From JANQGH01 sp039030175 (GTDB lineage: Bacteria > Pseudomonadota > Alphaproteobacteria > DSM-16000 > Inquilinaceae), in NCBI GenBank assembly GCA_039030175.1, contig JBCCER010000143.1, positions 1 through 11,339 of the forward strand: a stretch of 11,339 nucleotides of DNA, given 5' to 3'. The notes beneath the pieces are model-generated. The model was not told where the DNA came from and made no database searches. It was given only the letters and a program-made list of their open reading frames with translations. Shown piece after piece: positions 6,806 to 11,339 of the stretch (positions within the stretch are counted from its first letter, which is position 1; the number at the start of each line of letters is the position of its first letter). The position numbers and the translations under genes were made by a program.

Positions 6806-7711
6806 TCAGTCGTCGCGCCGCGCTTGCATGTAGAGGTAGACCGCCATGGCGAGCGTGACGATGACCAGCAGGGCCACCGCCACCGCCGAGCCATAGCCGT
6901 AATTGTTCTCCAGTACTCCGCGCTTGTACATGTAGGTCGCCAAGATCTCGGTAGCCCTGATCGGCCCGCCCTGCGTGGTGCCCCAGATCAGATCGAACGC
7001 CTTGAACGCGGCGGTCGCTGTCAGCACGAACACCACGGCAGTAACCGGACGTAACGCCGGCAACGTGATGTACCAGAAGGCCTGGATTGGCGTTGCGCCG
7101 TCGATCTTCGCCGCGTCGTAAAGCTCGTCATCGACCGCCTGTAGACCGGCCAGAAAGATCACGATGGACAGACCCAACGTCGACCAGGAATGGGCAATCG
7201 CCAACGCGGGCAAGGCGGTGGTCAGGTCGCCCAGCCATGGTGTGGTGAGAAAGCCAAGCCCAATCGCACTTAGCCCCTCGTTGATCGCGCCGTTTGGTTG
7301 ATACATCCAGCGCCAGATGATCGCGGTCGTAATCGGCGCCTGGATAACCGGAATGAACATGCAGGTTTGGAAAAAGATCCGGCCCTTGATCTTGCGCGCC
7401 AAGACGGCCGCGAGCACGACGCCAAGCCCGACATTGATCACAACGATGATCGCTGTCCATTCGACCGTGTTGAAAAACGCCTCCCAGAAGATTCGGTCGC
7501 CGAACAGCCTGTCGTAGTTGCCCAACCCCACCCATTCGCGGTTCGGGCTGATGCCGTCCCACCGGGTCAACGAGTATTCGAAGACCTCGATGGTCGGGAT
7601 GAAGGCAAAGACGAGATAAAGCGCGATCGCGGGCAGTAGGAACAGCCCGGCGGTCAGCCAGGCCTGCCGCTTGCGGCGACCTGGCGACCAGCGCCGTGAG
7701 GTGGCGGCCAT
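6806..7711 (-). CDS. Carbohydrate ABC transporter permease, MalF type
   Basis: A 301-residue inner-membrane permease of the CUT1 (MalF/UgpA/ThuF) family. A basic cytoplasmic start (RRWSPGRRKR) precedes the first helix (18-40). Further hydrophobic segments lie at about 82-106, 113-133, 166-192, 222-240 and 273-295. The EAA loop reads LYDAAKIDGATPIQAFWYIT (197-216) followed by LP, with conserved Gly205, and the following GTTQGGP (244-250) is characteristic of this subunit type. It starts 24 nt after the binding-protein stop with only a weak ribosome-binding site (GAGCG) and is followed by the MalG-type gene after three bases, so translation is probably coupled. The pair forms the membrane channel for the sugar delivered by the binding protein. 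Substrate specificity cannot be told from the permeases. Confidence 0.93.
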   Translation of the reverse strand: MAATSRRWSPGRRKRQAWLTAGLFLLPAIALYLVFAFIPTIEVFEYSLTRWDGISPNREWVGLGNYDRLFGDRIFWEAFFNTVEWTAIIVVINVGLGVVLAAVLARKIKGRIFFQTCMFIPVIQAPITTAIIWRWMYQPNGAINEGLSAIGLGFLTTPWLGDLTTALPALAIAHSWSTLGLSIVIFLAGLQAVDDELYDAAKIDGATPIQAFWYITLPALRPVTAVVFVLTATAAFKAFDLIWGTTQGGPIRATEILATYMYKRGVLENNYGYGSAVAVALLVIVTLAMAVYLYMQARRDD

Positions 7712-7735
7712 GGGGCGACGCTCAGCGAACGGCGA

Positions 7736-9052
7736 TCAGTTGTCCGCCACGCCGCCTGGCATCAGGATCGCGCCGTCGGCTTTGGCGATTTCCCATTCCG
7801 CCTGGATGGCCTCAACGAATTGCTCGGGCGTCATCACGCCCAGCATGATGGCCTGCAGCCCGTCATAGGTGACATTGGTCATGCTGGCGGGGGTGACCGT
7901 GTCTAGGAACGCGTGGATCGTGCCGTTTTCTCGATAGGAGTCGATCTGCGCGCGCAGGTCCGCCGTGATCGCCGGCAGGGTGCTATCCGGCAGCAGCTCG
8001 GTTAGCGAGCCGATGGGGATAGTGCCGTTGTTCAGCAGCATCAGGCGGCTGTCGTCATTGAAGAAAAAGAAGTTGAGGATGTCGGCAGAAAGATCCAGAT
8101 GCTCGCTGTTGGCGTTCACGTAAAAGCCTGAGCCGATGTCTTCCGTCGGATGAATTGCCTGGCCATCGGCCATCGGTGGCAGCTGGAATGTGCCAAAATC
8201 GGCAAGTCCGTCACCTAGCGATTCGACTGCGCCGGGTACGATCCAGGGGCCGGTAAAGGTCATCGGAATGTCGCCCGCCCAAAAGGCGTCCATGATTTCG
8301 GCATAGCCGTTGGCGACCGGATTGGGGCCGAAATAGCCCTCTTCTGTCATCTCCTGCAGCAGGGCTGAGGCGTCCACGAAGGCCTGCTCGGTCCAGGCAC
8401 CGTCGCCGAACATCACTTCATCGACGCCCGCCGGCGAGGCAAAGCGGCCGAACAGCATGGATTGCCAGTGTGAGATCGGCCAGCGGTCGGCGGCGCCCAA
8501 GCCGATGGGTGTCTCGTAGCCCGCCTCGATCAATGCCGCGACCGTGGATTCGAAGTCGGACCAAGTCTCAGGCACGCTAAGGCCAAGCTGGTCGAAGATA
8601 GCCTGGTTATAGAACATGGCCGTGTTTTCGACTTCATTGCCGACGGCCCAAAGCCGACCGTCCGACGACGTTGTGCTCTCGATCGAGTCGGGGATCAGAG
8701 GGTCCCAGCCATAGTCGCGATAATACGGCGTCAGGTCGGCAACCAGACCGCCATTGATGATCGCGGCCGGCTGGCCCGGGCCCGTGCCATACATGAACAC
8801 GTCCGGCCCTTCGCCGCCGGACAGGGAGGGCACGAGCACCGGATTGAAGAGATCGGAGCCGACCTTGGTGACATTGATCTGAACATCGGGATTGGCCGCC
8901 ATATAGGCCGCCGCGAGATCGTCATAGACGTTTGCCGTCCCCGGTTCGCCACCGACCCAGATTTCGATCTCCGTTTGGGCCATCGCAGCGATGCTGATGG
9001 ACCCGGACAGGGCGGTCGCGGCCAGTACCAGACCAATTCGATGTTTCGTCAT
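7736..9052 (-). CDS. Periplasmic sugar-binding protein of an ABC importer (MalE/ThuE type)
   Basis: A 438-residue extracellular solute-binding protein of family 1 (SBP_bac_1). Residues 1-25 form a Sec signal peptide with a likely cleavage after AMA. There is no lipobox cysteine, so the protein should be free in the periplasm. After cleavage it opens with IEIWVGGEPG, a first strand typical of sugar-binding proteins. Further family traits are GPDVFMYGTG (lobe hinge), GRLWAVGNEVENTAMFYNQ, and FTGPWIV in the second half. An AGGGGAG-like site, GGGAGG, lies 10 nt before the ATG. It is the first gene of the operon and is preceded by a promoter covered by two LacI-type operators. By analogy with thuE the ligand may be a disaccharide such as trehalose, sucrose or a polyol glycoside, but this is inferred from the neighbouring thuA-like gene, not from binding-site residues. 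Confidence 0.93.
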   Translation of the reverse strand: MTKHRIGLVLAATALSGSISIAAMAQTEIEIWVGGEPGTANVYDDLAAAYMAANPDVQINVTKVGSDLFNPVLVPSLSGGEGPDVFMYGTGPGQPAAIINGGLVADLTPYYRDYGWDPLIPDSIESTTSSDGRLWAVGNEVENTAMFYNQAIFDQLGLSVPETWSDFESTVAALIEAGYETPIGLGAADRWPISHWQSMLFGRFASPAGVDEVMFGDGAWTEQAFVDASALLQEMTEEGYFGPNPVANGYAEIMDAFWAGDIPMTFTGPWIVPGAVESLGDGLADFGTFQLPPMADGQAIHPTEDIGSGFYVNANSEHLDLSADILNFFFFNDDSRLMLLNNGTIPIGSLTELLPDSTLPAITADLRAQIDSYRENGTIHAFLDTVTPASMTNVTYDGLQAIMLGVMTPEQFVEAIQAEWEIAKADGAILMPGGVADN

Positions 9053-9158
9053 CCTGCTTTTTCCTCCCTTTGGGCCGAGCGTTTCTGGGCGTGCCGGAAA
9101 ACGGCACTTCTTGCTCGATTGGTCGCGCGGCAGCCTGATAGGCCTCCGTCATTCCGTC

Positions 9159-9178
9159 CAATGTATCCGGTTACATTG
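9159..9178. promoter_or_regulatory. LacI-type operator 1 (near-perfect 20-bp palindrome)
   Basis: CAATGTATCC / GGTTACATTG is an inverted repeat in which 9 of 10 positions pair, with the central CG typical of LacI-family sites. It lies in the divergent region between the binding-protein gene and the thuA-like gene, 107-126 nt upstream of the former. It covers the candidate -10 box of the transporter promoter. The obvious candidate regulator is the LacI-family protein encoded at 10071-11099. Confidence 0.7.
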
Positions 9179-9188
9179 CCGATGTAAA
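9160..9188 (-). promoter_or_regulatory. Candidate sigma-70 promoter of the transporter operon
   Basis: On the minus strand TTTACA (9188-9183; five of six to TTGACA) and TACATT (9165-9160; four of six to TATAAT) are separated by exactly 17 nt. Transcription would start near 9153, giving a leader of about 100 nt. Both boxes lie inside the two LacI-type operators, which would give simple repression by occlusion. The assignment rests on the match to consensus and the position only. Confidence 0.5.
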
Positions 9189-9197
9189 CGGTTACCT
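9182..9197. promoter_or_regulatory. LacI-type operator 2 (weaker 16-bp palindrome)
   Basis: ATGTAAAC / GGTTACCT pairs at 6 of 8 positions around a central CG and shares the half-site GGTTAC with operator 1. Its centre is 21 bp from that of operator 1, two helical turns, so two dimers would bind the same face of the DNA. It contains the candidate -35 box of the transporter promoter. Confidence 0.6.
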
Positions 9198-9221
9198 TTT
9201 GGCTTTTGCGTTTTGTGTCCC

Positions 9222-9246
9222 ATTGGCACTAAAGTGCGGCGCCAAT
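9222..9246. repeat. Nested inverted repeats in the leader of the thuA-like gene
   Basis: ATTGGC (9222-9227) pairs with GCCAAT (9241-9246), and inside it GCACT (9226-9230) pairs with AGTGC (9233-9237). The two alternatives share bases and would be mutually exclusive. They end 10 nt before the GAGGA ribosome-binding site (9256-9260) of the downstream gene. This could be a further protein-binding site or an RNA hairpin; nothing else supports a function. Confidence 0.35.
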
Positions 9247-9265
9247 ATCTCCAACGAGGATCAGA

Positions 9266-10051
9266 ATGACCATTCGCGCGCTTGTCTGGGGCGAGAACGT
9301 CCATGAGCGAACCAACAAAACCGTTGCGTCCATCTACCCCGACGGGATGCACACTTGCATCGCCGCCGGCCTAAACGAGGATTCCGAAATCACCGCCTCA
9401 ACGGCAGTTCTGCAAGACGACGAACACGGACTAACTGAGCAGGTACTGGCGAACACTGACGTGCTGTTTTGGTGGGGCCATGCGGCGCATCAACAAGTCG
9501 ACGACGCTATCGTCGAGCGCGTTCTAGGCCATGTCTGGCAGGGCATGGGGCTGGTCTGCCTGCACTCGGCCCATTTCTCCAAGATTTTCCGGCGGGTCAC
9601 GGGTGCGCCTTGCGCCCTCCGCTGGCGCGAGGCGGGCGAACGCGAGCGTGTCTGGGTCTGCAATCCCAATCACCCGATCGCTCAGGGCATTGGCCCGTGC
9701 CTGGAGATCCCAAATTCGGAGATGTATGGCGAGCCGTTCACCGTGGCCGAACCTGACGAGACGGTTTTTGTGTCGTGGTACGAGGGCGGCGACGTTTTTC
9801 GTTCCGGGCTCACCTTCAAACGCGGCGCCGGCAAAATCTTCTATTTCGGCCCCGGTCATGAGACCTATCCGATCTATTGGCACGATGGGGTCAAGCGCGT
9901 GCTGAAGAACGCCGCGAAATGGGCCGTCAATCCCGTCGGTCGCTGGGCGAACATCGACGATGCGCCGAACGCGCCGGTGGATCAGGCCCGCGAGAAAATC
10001 GAAGTCAAAGGGCCTAAGCTGCATGCCGAGGGCGAGGCAGGGATGCGCTAG
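9266..10051 (+). CDS. thuA: ThuA-family sugar utilization protein
   Basis: A 261-residue cytoplasmic protein of the ThuA family, which has a class I glutamine-amidotransferase-like fold. Family blocks are RALVWGENVHE (4-14), LFWWGHAAH (67-75), GLVCLHSAHFSKIF (95-108), LRWREAGERERVW (118-130), NPNHPIAQGI (133-142), SEMYGEPF (151-158), GGDVFRSGLTF (174-184) and the His-rich PGHETYP (196-202). In rhizobia and Agrobacterium, ThuA and ThuB are needed to use trehalose and related disaccharides through 3-keto derivatives. GAGGA lies 5 nt before the ATG. Its length matches the family. The gene is divergent from the transporter operon and shares its operator region. The partner oxidoreductase ThuB is not in this window, so the substrate may differ from trehalose. 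It converges with the LacI gene, 19 nt apart. Confidence 0.88.
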   Translation: MTIRALVWGENVHERTNKTVASIYPDGMHTCIAAGLNEDSEITASTAVLQDDEHGLTEQVLANTDVLFWWGHAAHQQVDDAIVERVLGHVWQGMGLVCLHSAHFSKIFRRVTGAPCALRWREAGERERVWVCNPNHPIAQGIGPCLEIPNSEMYGEPFTVAEPDETVFVSWYEGGDVFRSGLTFKRGAGKIFYFGPGHETYPIYWHDGVKRVLKNAAKWAVNPVGRWANIDDAPNAPVDQAREKIEVKGPKLHAEGEAGMR

Positions 10052-10070
10052 CCCCCAATTGCTTCTCGGA

Positions 10071-11099
10071 TTAGCGGGGCGGCGGTGCCGTGGTTTGGCG
10101 AACGATCAGCTCGGTTGGCATGTCGATATTCGGCAGAGCGTGATCGCCGGACGAGATCTGCAAGAGAAGCTGCTGGCACGCCGTCGCCCCCCACAGCCGC
10201 CTGGGAAGATGGACGGTGGTTAAGGATGGCGTCACGACCTTGGCGTAATTCATATCGTCGTAGCCAACGACCGAAACATCTTCCGGCACCCTAAGGCCTA
10301 AGTTGCGGAGCGCGTGAAGCGCGCCCATCGCCATTTCGTCGCTATGGGCAAAAATAGCCGTTGGCCGATCTTCGCGCGTCATCAAGCTGGTCGTTAGAGC
10401 CCGGGCGGACTCCATCGTCATACCGCCCGTCACGATAAGATCGTCGGGAATCGGGCGGCCGGCGCGTTGGGTAAGGTCGGCGAATCCAGCCAGCCGGTCC
10501 GCAAACCCGCGTATCGACAAGGGCCCGCAGATCACAGCCATCCGGTGATGACCAAGTCCCAGAAGATGTTCTGCGGCGAGTTGGGAAGAGCGGTAATTGT
10601 CGATTTGGACTGTCGGTACGTCCAGCCCATCGAGATCGGCGCAGGAAACGACCGGCGGCAACATGGTCGAAGGCGAGCGGGCAAACGGTTCGGCAAGGCT
10701 TTCGGGACAAAAGCCGGTATTGATGATCAGTCCATCGGCTCGGCCGGTCAGCAGCATGCCGATATAGGTTTCTTCGCTTTTGGCGTCGCCGGCCGTATCG
10801 CCGATCAGCAGGATGTAGCCGTCGGATCGCGCGCGCTCCTCGATGCCTTTGAAGAACTCCGAATAGAACGGGTTGGCGATGTCGGAGACCAGAACGATGA
10901 TTGCATTGGTCCGGCCATGGCGGAAATCCACTGCCCGCATGTTCAGCCGATAGCCGAGGCGCTCAGCCAGATCCAGGACGCGCTGCCGGGTAGGTTCCGC
11001 AACCTGCCCGGGTTTTGCGAACGCGCGCGAAACCGTGGCTGTCGACACGCCGGCAATGCGCGCGATGTCGCGAATGGTTGGGTTTTTGGTCTTGCTCAT
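10071..11099 (-). CDS. LacI-family transcriptional repressor
   Basis: A 342-residue regulator of standard LacI/PurR length. The helix-turn-helix is TIRDIARIAGVSTATVSRAF (8-27), followed by the third helix RQRVLDLAERLGY (38-50) and the hinge MRAVDFRHGRT (54-64). From about 63 a periplasmic-binding-protein-like effector domain begins (AIIVLVSDIANPFYSEFFKGIE), with ADGLIINTG, PTAIFAHSDEMAMGALHALR and VSVVGYDDMNYAKVVTPSLTTV as family blocks; the last parts bind the sugar effector. At the hinge position where PurR has its minor-groove Leu, this protein has Phe59. No strong ribosome-binding site precedes the ATG: GAGAGG is about 17 nt away. It is the likely binder of the operators at 9159-9197 and would repress the transporter and thuA until the imported sugar or a derivative binds. 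Autoregulation is not evident, since its own upstream region lacks the TGTAAC-type palindrome. Confidence 0.92.
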   Translation of the reverse strand: MSKTKNPTIRDIARIAGVSTATVSRAFAKPGQVAEPTRQRVLDLAERLGYRLNMRAVDFRHGRTNAIIVLVSDIANPFYSEFFKGIEERARSDGYILLIGDTAGDAKSEETYIGMLLTGRADGLIINTGFCPESLAEPFARSPSTMLPPVVSCADLDGLDVPTVQIDNYRSSQLAAEHLLGLGHHRMAVICGPLSIRGFADRLAGFADLTQRAGRPIPDDLIVTGGMTMESARALTTSLMTREDRPTAIFAHSDEMAMGALHALRNLGLRVPEDVSVVGYDDMNYAKVVTPSLTTVHLPRRLWGATACQQLLLQISSGDHALPNIDMPTELIVRQTTAPPPR

Positions 11100-11339
11100 G
11101 GGGCTTAGCGCTTGCTTACCTCTCTGTCGTGCAACGCCGTTGCTGGGGTCGTCAAGAGATATCCAGTTCCGGTGAGACGAGCAGGCAGGGCCGATTGACG
11201 GAACCGGTCGCCGATTTCGCCTTCGCCAATTACGGCCGAGGCATTAGCTTTGCCCGGCGATGAAATTGCCACCTCTTATGCGCCGCCCCGATGGACAGCC
11301 AGTACTCTCGGTCGAGGACCGGGAGGTTTGCCGGCAAGC
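11100..11339. other. Region upstream of the LacI gene to the window edge, no assured gene
   Basis: About 240 bases. No confident gene or strong promoter is seen. A plus-strand frame opens at ATG 11260 (MKLPPLMRRPDGQPV...) and runs off the edge, but it has no ribosome-binding site and mixed codon use. A minus-strand frame is open from the edge to a TAA near 11229, also without support. AAGCGCTAAG-like sequence close to the LacI start contains the 6-bp palindrome AGCGCT but does not resemble the operators at 9159-9197. Confidence 0.4.

Noticed and set aside
9223..9251. TTGGCA / TATCTC with a 17-nt spacer as a promoter for the thuA-like gene
   Set aside because: The start of transcription would fall in or next to the ribosome-binding site, about 8 nt before the ATG, leaving no usable leader.
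10050..10082. Possible terminator hairpin GCCCC ... GGGGC between the thuA-like and LacI genes
   Set aside because: The stem is only five pairs with a loop of about 19 nt and no T-tract, and half of it lies in the LacI coding end.
11127..11155. TTGACG at 11155-11150 (minus strand) as the -35 of the LacI gene promoter
   Set aside because: The matching -10 position reads GCACGA, a poor match, so the pair is not convincing.
11260..11339. Start of a new plus-strand gene running off the window edge
   Set aside because: There is no ribosome-binding site, only 26 codons are visible, and codon use is mixed; it cannot be told from chance.

Overview
The window looks like a GC-rich alphaproteobacterial chromosome, probably Hyphomicrobiales-like. 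This is inferred from the protein families: a FosX close to the Mesorhizobium type, a rhizobial-type ThuA, and a MalEFG-type sugar importer under a LacI regulator. There are no rRNA or tRNA genes, insertion sequences, CRISPR arrays or phage genes.

Left part (1-3743). A short tail of an upstream gene may end at 46. It is followed by a small P-loop ATPase (205-741, +). Four minus-strand genes converge on the ATPase. In transcription order they are an SRPBCC (START-like) protein (3743-3300), an exported proline-rich TPR protein with a six-cysteine region (3226-1826), a FosX-type fosfomycin epoxide hydrolase (1809-1387) and a HEAT-like protein (1390-755). The last three are tightly packed (16-nt gap, then a 4-nt ATGA overlap) and probably form one transcript.

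Middle (3744-4938). A roughly 360-base non-coding stretch leads to a nucleoside-phosphorylase-fold protein (4167-4916, +). It appears to start at a GTG that overlaps the stop of a 20-codon upstream ORF with a strong ribosome-binding site. The protein lacks the usual phosphate-binding and uracil-binding residues, so its reaction is uncertain.

Right part (4939-11099) is a sugar uptake and catabolism locus. A minus-strand operon encodes a periplasmic binding protein, two inner-membrane permeases and a D-2-hydroxyacid dehydrogenase. A ThuA-family gene is transcribed divergently, and a LacI-family repressor gene converges on it. The 213-bp divergent region holds two LacI-type palindromes 21 bp apart. 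They coincide with a -35/-10 pair facing the transporter operon, so the locus looks repressible by the local LacI protein, presumably released by the imported sugar or a derivative. The set resembles rhizobial thuEFGKAB, but the ATPase (thuK) and the ThuB oxidoreductase are absent here, and a 2-hydroxyacid dehydrogenase occupies the end of the transport operon.
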